Positions 19,056 through 28,030 of a stretch of DNA of 64,000 nucleotides are shown here, piece by piece; position 1 is the stretch's first letter; the number at the start of each line of letters is the position of its first letter. The notes under the pieces were generated by a model. The model saw nothing but the letters and a program-made list of their open reading frames with translations. It was not told the origin of the DNA and did not search any database. The position numbers and the translations under genes are program-made. The DNA is taken from positions 31,082 through 95,081 of the forward strand of contig JACPOB010000114.1 in NCBI GenBank assembly GCA_016185145.1, in the 5' to 3' direction. This DNA is from Rhodospirillales bacterium (GTDB lineage: Bacteria > Pseudomonadota > Alphaproteobacteria > Reyranellales > Reyranellaceae).

Positions 19056-20222
19056 TCAGAGCGGCACGGCCTCCTTGTCGATCAGTGCGTGGCTGCACAG
19101 CAGCCGCTTGGCTTCCGCGCGCGGATCGTCCGCTGCGCTCACACCGCGCACCACGGCGTAGCCTCTGGCCTGCCAGGGCTGGGCATCGCGCCAGGGCGTG
19201 CCCGGCGGCAGGAACAGCCGCGGCCGAGTGGCCGGCGCTTCCGACGCCTGCAGCACGGCATCCATGTAGAGCGTGAACCCGGTGGCGGGCTCGCTGACCC
19301 CGTCCTCGGGGTAGCCGGCCGAGTAACGGCCACCGCGGGCGAGCTCGTGACGGCCCCTGAGCGCGAATACCGAGAACGATACGCCGGTCTGGTATTCCAG
19401 GCCGCGATACTCCACGGGGTCGAGGGTGACCGGCAGGTCCTCGTCGGCGGCGTGGATCAGCTTCACCACCTCGCCAAGCCGCGCCGCCTCGGCGGCGCCG
19501 GCGGCCGGCAGCTTGAGCGCGCTCAGCTGGGCGATGCCGCGCTCGGCGGGTCCCGCGGCGCGCAGCAGGCCGGTGAACACGTCGATGGCCTTCTTGGCGT
19601 CGCCCAGTGCCTTGGCGATGCCGCCTTCGTCCTTGCGGTCGAGGGCGCGGCGGACGCGGCGCAGCGTGTCGGCCGGCAGTTTCAGGCCGGCGCCGACCGC
19701 AGCCACCAGGGTCGGCAGGTTGAGATCGACCGAGAGCTCGGCCACGCCGATGGCGCGCAGCGCATCGACCGCCAGCAGCACCGCCTCCGCGTCGGCCTCG
19801 GCTGAATCGACGCCGATCAGCTCGGTGCCGACCTGGGCGAACTGGCGCTCGGGCTTCAGCGCCCCGCCGCGGACGCGGATGACGTTGCCGCCGTAGGACA
19901 GGCGCAGCGGCCGTGGCTCGTGTTTCAGCCGCGTGACGGCGATACGCGCCACTTGGACAGTCATGTCCGGCCGCACGCCCATCATGCGCTGCGACACCGG
20001 ATCCATCAGCCGGAACGTCTGCGGCGCCAACGCCGCGCCCGGGCCGCCCAGCAGCGATTCCTCGAACTCGACCAGTGGCGGCTTCACGCGCTCGTAGCCG
20101 AAGGCGGCGAAGCGCTCGATGGCGACGTCGATGGCGCGCGCCTCGCGGGCGGCGTCGGGCGGCAGCAGATCGGCGAGGCCGGCCGGCAGGAGGCCGCGAT
20201 GGTCGTTGTCGTTGGCGGTCAT
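19056..20222 (-). CDS. hisZ: ATP phosphoribosyltransferase regulatory subunit
   Basis: A 388-residue HisZ, a catalytically inactive histidyl-tRNA-synthetase paralogue that activates short-form HisG in histidine synthesis. It shows class II synthetase-like motifs: GLLPAGLADLLPPDAAREARAIDVAIERFAAFGYERVKPPLVEFEESLL, the motif-2-like MGVRPDMTVQVARIAVTRL, and LSYGGNVIRVRG. The C-terminal EYQTGVSFSVFALRGRHELARGGRYS resembles the HisA/HisB motifs of HisRS. The C-terminal anticodon-binding domain is lacking, as expected for HisZ. No hisG is in the window. hisZ next to purA is a common alphaproteobacterial arrangement. Confidence 0.92.
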   Translation of the reverse strand: MTANDNDHRGLLPAGLADLLPPDAAREARAIDVAIERFAAFGYERVKPPLVEFEESLLGGPGAALAPQTFRLMDPVSQRMMGVRPDMTVQVARIAVTRLKHEPRPLRLSYGGNVIRVRGGALKPERQFAQVGTELIGVDSAEADAEAVLLAVDALRAIGVAELSVDLNLPTLVAAVGAGLKLPADTLRRVRRALDRKDEGGIAKALGDAKKAIDVFTGLLRAAGPAERGIAQLSALKLPAAGAAEAARLGEVVKLIHAADEDLPVTLDPVEYRGLEYQTGVSFSVFALRGRHELARGGRYSAGYPEDGVSEPATGFTLYMDAVLQASEAPATRPRLFLPPGTPWRDAQPWQARGYAVVRGVSAADDPRAEAKRLLCSHALIDKEAVPL

Positions 20223-20280
20223 GGGCTGGTGCTTTTAGCCTATCGGCCGCTGGGCAGTCAGCGGTTTACGTGGCGATCCT

Positions 20281-20301
20281 AATTGCGAATAAGTCGCAAT
20301 T
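20281..20301. promoter_or_regulatory. Probable Fur box upstream of fecI (set 1)
   Basis: A perfect 21-bp dyad: AATTGCGA, five-base centre ATAAG, TCGCAATT. It lies 15 bases upstream of the FecI-type sigma start codon, between that gene and divergent hisZ. The shape fits an operator for a Fur-family repressor, and a fur-like gene lies 8.7 kb downstream in the same island. Confidence 0.7.
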
Positions 20302-20316
20302 GCCATACCATGCGCC

Positions 20317-20823
20317 GTGCGCCCAGACACCACCACCCTCTTCGTCGAGCACCGTCGCTCGCTGATCGACTATGCCACGCGCATCGTCGGCTCGCGGGCG
20401 CAGGCCGAGGACGTCGTGCAGGAGGCCTGGCTGCGCTTCGACGAGGTGTCGCGCCAGCGACTGCTCGACGAGCCGCTGAGCTACCTCTATCGCATCGTCC
20501 GCAATCTGGCGCTCGACGGCCGACGCAGCCAGGCGCGGGAGGAGCGATATCTGGTGCGCGGCGCCGATCTCAAGGCCGAAGGCATCGCCGAGGACCGGCC
20601 GTCGCCGGAAGCCGAGGCGGTCGGCCGCGGCGAATTGCGGGCGGTGCGGGCGGCCCTGCTCGAGCTGCCGGAGCGCACGCGCATTGCGCTGGAGATGCAT
20701 CGCTTCGGCGGCGCGACCCTCAAGGATATCGCAGACTTCCTCGACATCTCCGTCGGCCTCGCCCATGCCCTGGTGCGCGATGGCCTGGAGCATTGCCGGA
20801 CGCGACTGAGGAAAAACTTCTGA
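20317..20823 (+). CDS. FecI-type ECF RNA polymerase sigma factor (set 1)
   Basis: A 168-residue iron-starvation sigma factor. Region 2: FVEHRRSLIDYATRIVGSRAQAEDVVQEAWLRFDE, with PLSYLYRIVRNLALDGRRSQ at its end. Region 4: LELPERTRIALEMHRFGGATLKDIADFLDISVGLAHALVRDGLEHCRTRL, the helix-turn-helix that reads the -35 element. The start is GTG 20317; the nearby ATG at 20310 is out of frame. FecI-type factors are held by FecR and released when a ferric siderophore binds the cognate TonB-dependent receptor; the fecR and receptor genes follow directly. The Fur-like operator just upstream would restrict expression to low iron. Confidence 0.92.
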   Translation: MRPDTTTLFVEHRRSLIDYATRIVGSRAQAEDVVQEAWLRFDEVSRQRLLDEPLSYLYRIVRNLALDGRRSQAREERYLVRGADLKAEGIAEDRPSPEAEAVGRGELRAVRAALLELPERTRIALEMHRFGGATLKDIADFLDISVGLAHALVRDGLEHCRTRLRKNF

Positions 20824-20847
20824 AAATCATCCCGAGCGCCGTCGTGT
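20822..20847 (+). promoter_or_regulatory. FecI-type promoter motif upstream of fecR (set 1)
   Basis: GAAAAT, twelve bases, then CGTCGTGT. The same spacing and -10-like box recur upstream of the set 1 receptor, and related A-tract/CGTC pairs lie upstream of the set 2 fecR and receptor and of the DUF3649 gene. Confidence 0.5.
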
Positions 20848-20872
20848 AGGAGGTGAGGGAAGATCCTGGGAC

Positions 20873-21874
20873 ATGGGCAGGGCACCGATTCCGGCGAATA
20901 GCGACACTCCGGCAACCGCCAGCGACTGGCTGATCGCGCTCGGCGAGCAGCCGGCTGACGAGGAACTGCGCGACCGCTTCGATGCTTGGCTGGCGGCGAG
21001 CCCCGATCATCGGCGCGACTGGGCGGAAATCTCCCGTACCGCCGAGGCGCTGGGGCAGACCGAGCCGGCTCATCAGCACGAATGGGGTGAGTTCGTCCGC
21101 CAGCGCAAGGCCGAACGAGTGACGGAGTCGCGGACGGCGACGGTTGGACGCCGCCGTCGTCGGACGAATGTCATCGCAGCACTCGCCGTGGCCGCCTGCC
21201 TGGCGTTCATCTTCGGCGGCAACCTCATGCTGCGTATCGAGGCCGACCACATGACAGCGACGGCCGAACAGCGTCGCGTGCACCTCGCCGACGGCACCGT
21301 TGTCCTGCTGGCGCCGGAAAGCGCCATCGATATTGCCTACGACGAGGACGCACGTCGTGTGCGGCTGCTGAAGGGCAGGGCCTATTTCGAGGTCGTGGCG
21401 GACCGTCGGCCGTTCGCCGTCCAGGTACGTCAGGTCGAGGCTCGCGACATCGGCACGGCCTTCGACGTCGGGCTCGATGCGCGCGGCGTCGACGTCGGCG
21501 TGCGTGAAGGCATCGTCGATGTCAGCGCGGCGCGCGTCCCTGAGGCGATCGCCGAACGGCTCCAAGCCGGCGATTGGGTGCGCGTCACGACGACGGGCCG
21601 CATCGAGCGTGGCCGCCTGCCGGCCGACCAGGTCGCGTCGTGGATGCAGGGCCAGCTCGTCGTGAAGAACCGGCCGGTCGGAGAGGTCGTCGATGCGTTG
21701 CGGCCGTATTTCGCTGGCCTCGTCGTGCTGCGTGGAGCCGCGCTGGCCGATCAGCCACTGACCGGCGTGTACAATCTCGCCGATCCCGTCGAGGCGTTGC
21801 GCGCCGTCGCGCGTGCGCAAGGGGCGACGCTGCATCGGATATCGCCTTGGCTCATCGTGATCTCGGCTGATTGA
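20873..21874 (+). CDS. FecR-family anti-sigma/signal transducer (set 1)
   Basis: A 333-residue inner-membrane regulator. The N-terminal DUF4880-type cytoplasmic domain (ASDWLIALGEQPADEELRDRFDAWLAASPDHRRDWAEI) would bind the sigma factor. A single span follows at about residues 101-121 (NVIAALAVAACLAFIFGGNLML). The periplasmic FecR domain (VHLADGTVVLLAPESAIDIAYDEDARRVRLLKGRAYFEV, then ARDIGTAFDVGL) is followed by a C-terminal STN-like domain that contacts the receptor's signalling domain. It lies between its sigma factor and its receptor. Confidence 0.92.
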   Translation: MGRAPIPANSDTPATASDWLIALGEQPADEELRDRFDAWLAASPDHRRDWAEISRTAEALGQTEPAHQHEWGEFVRQRKAERVTESRTATVGRRRRRTNVIAALAVAACLAFIFGGNLMLRIEADHMTATAEQRRVHLADGTVVLLAPESAIDIAYDEDARRVRLLKGRAYFEVVADRRPFAVQVRQVEARDIGTAFDVGLDARGVDVGVREGIVDVSAARVPEAIAERLQAGDWVRVTTTGRIERGRLPADQVASWMQGQLVVKNRPVGEVVDALRPYFAGLVVLRGAALADQPLTGVYNLADPVEALRAVARAQGATLHRISPWLIVISAD

Positions 21875-21883
21875 CAGTCATGC

Positions 21884-21921
21884 ACGAAAAAATTTGAAAA
21901 TGGAGTCGGTCGGCGTCGTGT
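21884..21921 (+). promoter_or_regulatory. FecI-type promoter motif upstream of the receptor (set 1)
   Basis: An A-rich tract ending GAAAAT (21896-21901), twelve bases, then CGTCGTGT (21914-21921). Identical boxes and spacing occur upstream of fecR set 1. It ends 24 bases before the receptor start. Confidence 0.55.
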
Positions 21922-21945
21922 CGTGAGTGAAGGGGACGACACGAC

Positions 21946-24384
21946 ATGCATGCGATTGCTGTGAGAGTGCTGGCGGCGGGACTTGCGTTGACAGCCGTGG
22001 CGCCAATGGTGTCGGCGCAGCAACAGGAAGGACAGTCGACACCGGCGCAACGGGCGCGCACTTTCGACATCCCTCCACAATCGTTGACCGACGGGCTCAC
22101 CCTGTTCGGCCGCCAGAGCGGCCTGCAGATCTCCGTACACGCCGATCTGGTGCGCGGCCTCGCGACGACCGGCGTCAGCGGCCTCATGACGCCGGAGCAA
22201 GCGCTTGCCCGCCTGCTCGCGGGCACCGGTCTCGTCTTCTCGATCAGCGGCGGCGCCACCGTCACCCTGCAGAAGCCCGGCGCCGGCGTCGCGCCGGGCG
22301 CCATTCAGCTCGATCCCGTGCAGGTGCAGGGCTATCCCGTGCCGCAGCAGGCGCTGATCGACAACCTGCCGCCGCCCTATGCCGGCGGCCAGGTCGCGAC
22401 CGGCGGCCAGGTCGGTCTGTTCGGCAACCGGCCGGTGATGGACACGCCGTTCAACCAGACGAGCTATACCGCCAAGAAGGTGCAGGACCAGCAGTCACGG
22501 ACAGTGAGGGATGTGCTGGCCGACGATCCATCCGTGCGCGGCTACTTCCCTGATGGCAGCATCGGCAACGACGAATTGCGCATCCGCGGCTTCAGCGTGG
22601 CCGCCGCGAGCACTGCCTACAACGGCATCTTCGGCGTCCTGCCTTACTCCACGATCATGCCGGAACTTGCCGAGCGCATCGAGGTGCTGAAGGGACCGAA
22701 CGCACTGCTGACCGGCATGGCGCCGCAATCGACGATCGGCGGCATCATCAACGTGGTGCCGAAGCGTGCGCCCGATGAGCCCCTGACGCAGCTCACTGCA
22801 GGTTACAACTCGTCCGCCCAGTTCGGCGGCCATGCCGATATCGCGCGCCGCTTCGGGCCCGACAAGGAATTCGGCGTGCGTTTCAACGGCGTGTTCCGCA
22901 CAGGCCAGACCGAGGTCTCGGGCAATTCCGATCAGAGGGCGCTCGCCGTTTTCGGCCTCGACTTTCGCGGCGAACATGCGCGCCTCTCCGCCGATCTCGG
23001 CTACCAATACCAGTACATCGGCGGCATGATTCCCTATCTCGGCCTCGCCAATGGCGTGCCGCTGCCCTGGGCGCCCGACGCGCGCAAGAACTGGGGCCAG
23101 CCGTGGGGCAGCATTGGCCGCAAGGACCTGTTCGGCGTCATCCGCGGCGAGGTCGATCTCACCGACCGCATCACCGCCTATGCCTCCTTCGGCGTGCATG
23201 ATTTCCGCTTCGGCAGCGTGTCGGGCGGCCCGATCGTCACCGCCACCAGCATCGGCGGCGCGGCCACGGCAACGCCGAGCAACATCAGCCAGTACTACCA
23301 GTTCCTGACCGGCGAGGCCGGCATCCGCGGGCTGGTCGATACCGGCCCGATCGGCCACGAGTTCGCGGTGGTCGGCACGATGTTCCAACTGATGACCGGA
23401 ATCGCAACGGTCAACGGCCCGGCCTACACGACCAACATCTACAATCCGACGATCATCGCCCAGCCGCCCATTGCCACCGGCGCTGCCAACAAGACCGGCA
23501 CGATGAACCTCAACAGCCTTGCCGTTGCCGACACGCTGACGGCGGCCGACAAGCGCATCCAACTCACGGCGGGCCTCCGCCTGCAGCAGGTCCAGGCGGC
23601 GAACTTCAATCCGCTGACGGGTCTGCAGACGTCGTCCTACGACCAGAGCGTCTGGAGCCCGGCGGTCGCCCTGGTGTTCAAGCCCTGGGAGAACGTCTCG
23701 GTCTACGGCAACTTCATCCAGGGCCTGCAGCCGGGGCAGGTGGTTGCGGCGCCCTTCGCCAATGCCGGCGAGGTGTTTCCGCCCTTCGTATCGACGCAAT
23801 ATGAAGCCGGTGTGAAGGTCGACTGGGGCAAGCTAACCACGACCGTGAGCCTGTTCCAGATCACGCAGCCCAGCATCATCACCGATGTGGCGGCCAACAC
23901 GCAGGTGTTGGCCGGTCAGCAGGTCAACCAGGGGCTGGAATTCAACTTTTTCGGCGAGGTTTCAGAAGGGTTTCGCGTCCTGGGCGGCGCCATGTTCCTC
24001 AACGCCGTGCTGACCCAGACGCAGGGCGGGCTGACGAACGGCTGGATCGCGCTGTTCTCGCCGCCCGCCCAGTTCAACCTCGGCGCGGAGTGGGACCTGC
24101 CGTTCGTCCGCGGCCTCACGGCAAATGGTCGCGTCACCTACACGGGCGCGCAGTTCATCGACACGACATCGCCCCGCCGCAGTCTGCCCGAATGGACACG
24201 CTTCGATGTCGGGCTGCGCTACATGTTCGACAACGCCCGGAGTCCGACCGGCAAGCCGGTCGCGCTGCGCTTCATCGTCGAGAACCTGTTCGACAACGAC
24301 TACTGGGCCTCCGGTTTCGGGCCGACCACGCTGTCGCTGGGCACGCCGCGTACGTTCCGCCTGGCGCTGACAACCGATTTCTAG
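21946..24384 (+). CDS. TonB-dependent siderophore receptor with signalling (STN) domain (set 1)
   Basis: An 812-residue outer-membrane receptor. Signal peptide: residues 1-26 (ending VSAQ). The STN domain, about residues 45-115 (TFDIPPQSLTDGLTLFGRQSGLQI ... GTGLVFSISGG), signals to FecR. The plug follows, with TVRDVLADDPSVRG, ELAERIEVLKGPNALLTG and GGIINVVPKRA. The 22-strand barrel ends ...RTFRLALTTDF with a terminal Phe, as usual. It is the output gene of the fecI-fecR set. Closely related throughout to the set 2 receptor, for example the shared DNLPPPYAGGQVATGGQ and VMDTPFNQTSYT. Likely substrate a ferric siderophore; the exact one cannot be told. Confidence 0.94.
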   Translation: MHAIAVRVLAAGLALTAVAPMVSAQQQEGQSTPAQRARTFDIPPQSLTDGLTLFGRQSGLQISVHADLVRGLATTGVSGLMTPEQALARLLAGTGLVFSISGGATVTLQKPGAGVAPGAIQLDPVQVQGYPVPQQALIDNLPPPYAGGQVATGGQVGLFGNRPVMDTPFNQTSYTAKKVQDQQSRTVRDVLADDPSVRGYFPDGSIGNDELRIRGFSVAAASTAYNGIFGVLPYSTIMPELAERIEVLKGPNALLTGMAPQSTIGGIINVVPKRAPDEPLTQLTAGYNSSAQFGGHADIARRFGPDKEFGVRFNGVFRTGQTEVSGNSDQRALAVFGLDFRGEHARLSADLGYQYQYIGGMIPYLGLANGVPLPWAPDARKNWGQPWGSIGRKDLFGVIRGEVDLTDRITAYASFGVHDFRFGSVSGGPIVTATSIGGAATATPSNISQYYQFLTGEAGIRGLVDTGPIGHEFAVVGTMFQLMTGIATVNGPAYTTNIYNPTIIAQPPIATGAANKTGTMNLNSLAVADTLTAADKRIQLTAGLRLQQVQAANFNPLTGLQTSSYDQSVWSPAVALVFKPWENVSVYGNFIQGLQPGQVVAAPFANAGEVFPPFVSTQYEAGVKVDWGKLTTTVSLFQITQPSIITDVAANTQVLAGQQVNQGLEFNFFGEVSEGFRVLGGAMFLNAVLTQTQGGLTNGWIALFSPPAQFNLGAEWDLPFVRGLTANGRVTYTGAQFIDTTSPRRSLPEWTRFDVGLRYMFDNARSPTGKPVALRFIVENLFDNDYWASGFGPTTLSLGTPRTFRLALTTDF

Positions 24385-24445
24385 GCCGAGGGTCCGGCGC
24401 CTGGCGAGAAACGAAAATCGCTCGCAGGTCGGTGCACAAAATAAT

Positions 24446-24472
24446 GAAAAAACAGCCCTCTCGTTCGTCATA
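24446..24472 (+). promoter_or_regulatory. FecI-type promoter-like motif before the DUF3649 gene
   Basis: GAAAAAAC (24446-24453), twelve bases, then CGTC (24466-24469). It lies after the set 1 receptor stop and before the DUF3649-PepSY-TonB gene run, which it could drive under the same sigma factor. The match is less exact than at the set 1 sites. Confidence 0.4.
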
Positions 24473-24593
24473 GGGGTGAGGGTTCGAGCGTCTCGTTCGT
24501 CACTTGGATAAGGGGCGGCGGTCGCTTCGCCCCCCTTTCTTGGCGCTGACGGGCGCCAGCGCGGCCGCAGGACGGCCAAGGGAGCAGGTTGAG

Positions 24594-24902
24594 TTGGAGC
24601 GTATCGCAACCCTTAAGGCGGTCCCGGTGGCCATCCGCCTCGTCGCGGCAATCGGCGGCGGCTATGGCGTGTCGGCCGGGTTGGCGGCCCTGTTGGCCCT
24701 GGCCTTGCCGGCGGCCACGCCGATGCCGCGCGGCGAAGCCGTCGTGCTCAGCGCGATGCTGGCCTTCCTGGTCTATCTCGGCCTCCTGATCTGGGCGTTC
24801 GCAGAGCCGCGGCTGATGCGTCTTTGCCTCATCCTGGCCGCCGCCGGGGCCGTTTCCTGGGGTGGGGCGCTGGGCTTGGTGCGCCTGGCGAGCGGAGCCT
24901 GA
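24594..24902 (+). CDS. DUF3649-like small membrane protein
   Basis: About 102 residues if started at TTG 24594, which has GGGAGCAGG a few bases upstream; the open frame reaches back to 24504 but that part lacks family-like sequence. Three hydrophobic segments: VAIRLVAAIGGGYGVSAGLAALLALAL, GEAVVLSAMLAFLVYLGLLIWAF and LCLILAAAGAVSWGGALGLV. Small membrane proteins of this kind sit upstream of PepSY membrane proteins and DUF3325 genes in siderophore loci, as here. Function unknown; possibly a partner in iron release at the inner membrane. Confidence 0.75.
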   Translation: MERIATLKAVPVAIRLVAAIGGGYGVSAGLAALLALALPAATPMPRGEAVVLSAMLAFLVYLGLLIWAFAEPRLMRLCLILAAAGAVSWGGALGLVRLASGA

Positions 24903-24903
24903 G

Positions 24904-26442
24904 ATGGAGCAGGGCTTCCGCGCCTCGATGAACTGGCTGCACACCTGGGCGGGTGTCGTGCTGGGTGGATTGCTGTTTGCGATCTTCTGGATGGGTACGC
25001 TGGCGGTATTCGACCGCGAGATCGACCGCTGGATGGCGCCCATGATCCGGTTGCCGGCGCCGGAGAAGGCGTTCTCGCTCGAGCCGCTGCGCCCATTCTA
25101 CGAAGAGGCGGCGGCTTCGAAGTCGCCGGTCTTCAGCGCCGCATTGCCGACCGACCGCGACGCCGCGATTCGGCTCCTGTGGCGAGGCCAGACGGGCTCC
25201 GTCTATCGCTTCATCGATCCGAGCAGCGGCGCCGTCCTGCCCGACGCCGGGACGCTCGGCGGCACGCGCTTCATCTTTCCGTTTCATTACATGCTGCACC
25301 TCCGCTTCCTGGACATCGGCTACTGGCTGGTCGGGCTGGCAGGCATGGCGATGATGGCTATGTGCGTTTCCGGCGTGGTCATCCATCGCAAGATCTTCAC
25401 CGACTTCTTCACCTTCCGACCCGACCGCAAGCCGCGCCGCCTGATCCTCGACCTGCACAACGTCACCGGCGTGCTCGGCCTGCCGTTCCATTTCCTGATC
25501 AGCCTGTCGGGGCTGATCATCCTGTGGTCGACCTATTTCCCGAGTTCCTGGCAGTTCACCTACAACAACGACCGGCTGGCATTCTTCGCCGACGCCTACG
25601 GCAACGTGATTCCCAAGGGCCGGTCGGGAGAGCCCGGTGGCATGGCGTCGTTCGATGCCATGGCCGCCGAGGCGCGGCGCCTGTGGGACGGCTCGGCGTT
25701 ACGCTACTTCTTCGTCCGCAATCCCGGCGATGCAAAGTCGATCGCGCAGTTCGGCCGCCTCGACGAGGGCATCGTCAGCAGCACCTACGACGCGGCGTAT
25801 TTCGACGGACCGACCGGCGCGCTGATCAGCTACCGCACCGGCACGGCGCCGGTCATGAGCGTGCAGCGTTTCCTGTCGGGCTTTCACTTCATCCAGTTCA
25901 ACCACTGGAGCCTGCGCTGGATCTATTTCGGCCTCGGCCTCGCCGGCTGTGTGCTGATCGCGACCGGTTACCTGTTCTGGCTGGAATCGCGCCGCAAGAA
26001 GCACACGCAACTCGGCCTGAAGGGCGTGCGCTTCGTCGACGGGTTGGCAGTGGGATCGGTCACCGGCATGCTGATCGCCACGGCCGCGTTCTTTGTCGTC
26101 AACCGGCTGCTGCCGCTCGGCGCCAGCGCATTCGGCGAGAACCGAGAGGCGCTGGAGGTCTGGACCTTCTATCTCGTCTGGCTGGCGACCTTCGCCCACG
26201 CCTGGACGCGGCCGCAGCGCGCCTGGCTGGAGCAGTGCTGGACCGTGGCCGCGCTGGCGTGCGCCGCGGCGCTGCTGAATTGGGTCACGACCGGCGATCA
26301 TCTGCTGCGCAGCCTGGCCCATCGTCATCTCTGGCCGATCGCCGGCATGGACATCCTCCTGCTGGCGGGGGCGGCAATCGCCACCTTCTCGGCGCTGCGC
26401 CTCAGCCGGCCGTCGCGGGTCGCACGGGTGCGCCATGCCTGA
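24904..26442 (+). CDS. PepSY-associated TM-helix protein (putative ferric-siderophore reductase)
   Basis: A 512-residue inner-membrane protein of the PepSY_TM family. Span 1: NWLHTWAGVVLGGLLFAIFWMGTLAVFDREID. A PepSY-like periplasmic region follows; then HYMLHLRFLDIGYWLVGLAGMAMMAMCVSGVVIHRKIF, LHNVTGVLGLPFHFLISLSGLIIL, and FHFIQFNHWSLRWIYFGLGLAGCVLIATGYLFWLESRRKK. The conserved His residues in spans (HTW, HYMLH, LHNVTG, HFIQFNHW) are thought to hold heme in FsrB/FoxB-like members that reduce ferric siderophores. It starts one base after the DUF3649 stop and overlaps the DUF3325 gene. The reductase role is inferred from family and neighbours. Confidence 0.88.
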   Translation: MEQGFRASMNWLHTWAGVVLGGLLFAIFWMGTLAVFDREIDRWMAPMIRLPAPEKAFSLEPLRPFYEEAAASKSPVFSAALPTDRDAAIRLLWRGQTGSVYRFIDPSSGAVLPDAGTLGGTRFIFPFHYMLHLRFLDIGYWLVGLAGMAMMAMCVSGVVIHRKIFTDFFTFRPDRKPRRLILDLHNVTGVLGLPFHFLISLSGLIILWSTYFPSSWQFTYNNDRLAFFADAYGNVIPKGRSGEPGGMASFDAMAAEARRLWDGSALRYFFVRNPGDAKSIAQFGRLDEGIVSSTYDAAYFDGPTGALISYRTGTAPVMSVQRFLSGFHFIQFNHWSLRWIYFGLGLAGCVLIATGYLFWLESRRKKHTQLGLKGVRFVDGLAVGSVTGMLIATAAFFVVNRLLPLGASAFGENREALEVWTFYLVWLATFAHAWTRPQRAWLEQCWTVAALACAAALLNWVTTGDHLLRSLAHRHLWPIAGMDILLLAGAAIATFSALRLSRPSRVARVRHA

Positions 26443-26758
26443 GGCGATCCTGCTGCTGGCGGTCCTTGCCTGCGCCTATCTGGGCTTTGCCGCGCTTGCC
26501 GTGAGCCAGGACCGCCATTGGCACCATCTCGGCGGCAGCCGGCATTGTCCGCGCCGCGCCTGCACGGTGCTGCGCGGCATGGGCTGGATGCTGCTGCTTG
26601 CCGCGCTGGTTTTGGCGCTGGTGCGCGATGGCGCCGGCTTCGGCTCGCTGCTGTGGGCCACGGTCGTCACCGTCGGCGCGCTTTGCGTCGTCGCCACCCT
26701 GTCGTGGCGAGCACACTGGCTGCGCCCGGTGGCGCGTCTCGTTCAACATCTCGGCTGA
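26435..26758 (+). CDS. DUF3325-like membrane protein
   Basis: A 107-residue protein with three hydrophobic segments (ILLLAVLACAYLGFAALAVSQDRHW, GWMLLLAALVLALVRDG, GSLLWATVVTVGALCVVATLSW). The internal HWHHLGGSRHCPRR segment is His- and Cys-containing, typical of this family. It overlaps the PepSY gene by eight bases and precedes exbB, so translation is probably coupled. Function unknown. Confidence 0.8.
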   Translation: MPEAILLLAVLACAYLGFAALAVSQDRHWHHLGGSRHCPRRACTVLRGMGWMLLLAALVLALVRDGAGFGSLLWATVVTVGALCVVATLSWRAHWLRPVARLVQHLG

Positions 26759-26771
26759 GGTCGGCTTGTTC

Positions 26772-27617
26772 ATGCGTCTTGTTCTCGTGATCCTCCTGCT
26801 CCTGTTGTCGCCGGTGCAGGCCTTTGCCCAGTCGAACGGCTCGACCGCTCCGCCGGTCGCGGCGGCGCCCGCCGATACGCCGGCGCCGCCGGCTGCAGCG
26901 CCGGCTCCGGAGACGGTCGCCGAGCCCGCACCCGCGACACCGCCGCCGGGCGCCGCGGCGGTGAGCCCGGCCATCCTGCCCAAGGACCTCTCCGTGTGGG
27001 GCATGTTCATGGCCGCCGACTGGCTGGTGCAGTCGGTAATGGTAGGTCTCGCGGTCGCTTCCGTGATCACCTGGACGGTGTTCGTGGCCAAGAGCCTCGA
27101 GCTTGCCGTGGCGTTCCGCCGCCAGAGCGCCGTCCTGGCGGCAGTCGATGGCGCGGCGTCTCTCGACGAAGCGCCGGCCAACCCGCTGGTGTCGGCGGCG
27201 CAGGCCGAACGCAGGCTTTCGGCCGAGGCGGTCGATGACCGCGAGGGCCTGAAGGAGCGCGTGGCCTCGCGGCTCGAGCGCCTCGAAACCGCGGCCGGTC
27301 GCAACATGCTGAAGGGCACGGGCGTGCTCGCGACCATCGGCGCCACGGCGCCCTTCGTCGGGCTGTTCGGCACGGTGTGGGGCATCATGAACTCCTTCAT
27401 CGGCATCTCGCGCTCGCAGACCACCAACCTCGCGGTCGTGGCGCCGGGCATCGCCGAGGCGCTGCTCGCCACCGCGCTCGGCCTCGCCGCGGCGATTCCC
27501 GCCGTCGTAATCTACAACCACTTCTCCCGCCGCATCGCCGCCTACCGGGCGCTTGTCGGCGACACCTCGGCCGCCGTGCTGCGGCTGGTTTCCCGGGACA
27601 TCGGCAAATGTCGGTAA
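26772..27617 (+). CDS. exbB: TonB-system proton channel ExbB
   Basis: A 281-residue MotA/TolQ/ExbB protein. Unusually long N-terminus: a signal-like segment (MRLVLVILLLLLSPVQAFA) followed by about 55 Pro/Ala-rich residues before the first channel span (DWLVQSVMVGLAVASVITWTVFVAKSLEL). The family core follows: NMLKGTGVLATIGATAPFVGLFGTVWGIMNSFIGI and VVAPGIAEALLATALGLAAAIPAVVIYNHF. N-terminally extended ExbB with a signal peptide is known in several proteobacteria. It powers TonB with ExbD. ATG 26772 was chosen for the signal peptide. Confidence 0.94.
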   Translation: MRLVLVILLLLLSPVQAFAQSNGSTAPPVAAAPADTPAPPAAAPAPETVAEPAPATPPPGAAAVSPAILPKDLSVWGMFMAADWLVQSVMVGLAVASVITWTVFVAKSLELAVAFRRQSAVLAAVDGAASLDEAPANPLVSAAQAERRLSAEAVDDREGLKERVASRLERLETAAGRNMLKGTGVLATIGATAPFVGLFGTVWGIMNSFIGISRSQTTNLAVVAPGIAEALLATALGLAAAIPAVVIYNHFSRRIAAYRALVGDTSAAVLRLVSRDIGKCR

Positions 27618-28021
27618 AGCTCGACCACGGCGAGGACGAGCTCGCCGAGAACCATGAGATCAACGTCACGCCGTTCATCGACGTGATGCTGGTGCTGCTG
27701 ATCATCTTCATGGTGGCGGCGCCGCTCGCCACCGTCGACGTGCCGGTCGAACTGCCGACGTCGACGGCCGAGCGCCAGTCCAAGCCGGAAACGCCGCTTT
27801 ATCTCACCCTGAAGAGCGACCTGTCGTTCGTGCTGAAGGACAAGCCGGTGACGCGCGCCGATCTCGCCAGGGCGCTCGACGAGGCGACGGGCGGCAAGAA
27901 GGACGAACGCGTCTTCCTGCGCGCCGACAAGAGCGTGCCCTACGGCGAGCTGATGCAGGGCATGAACCTGCTGCGCTCGGCAGGTTACCTCAAGGTTGCG
28001 CTGGTCGGGCTCGAGCAATGA
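27608..28021 (+). CDS. exbD: TonB-system protein ExbD
   Basis: A 137-residue ExbD/TolR protein. The single span NVTPFIDVMLVLLIIFMVAAPLA includes the essential Asp (PFIDV) that carries protons with ExbB. The periplasmic domain follows with VPVELPTS and VFLRADKSVPYGELMQGMNLLRSAGYLKVALVG. It overlaps the exbB end by ten bases. Confidence 0.95.
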   Translation: MSVKLDHGEDELAENHEINVTPFIDVMLVLLIIFMVAAPLATVDVPVELPTSTAERQSKPETPLYLTLKSDLSFVLKDKPVTRADLARALDEATGGKKDERVFLRADKSVPYGELMQGMNLLRSAGYLKVALVGLEQ

Positions 28022-28030
28022 TCGGAACAA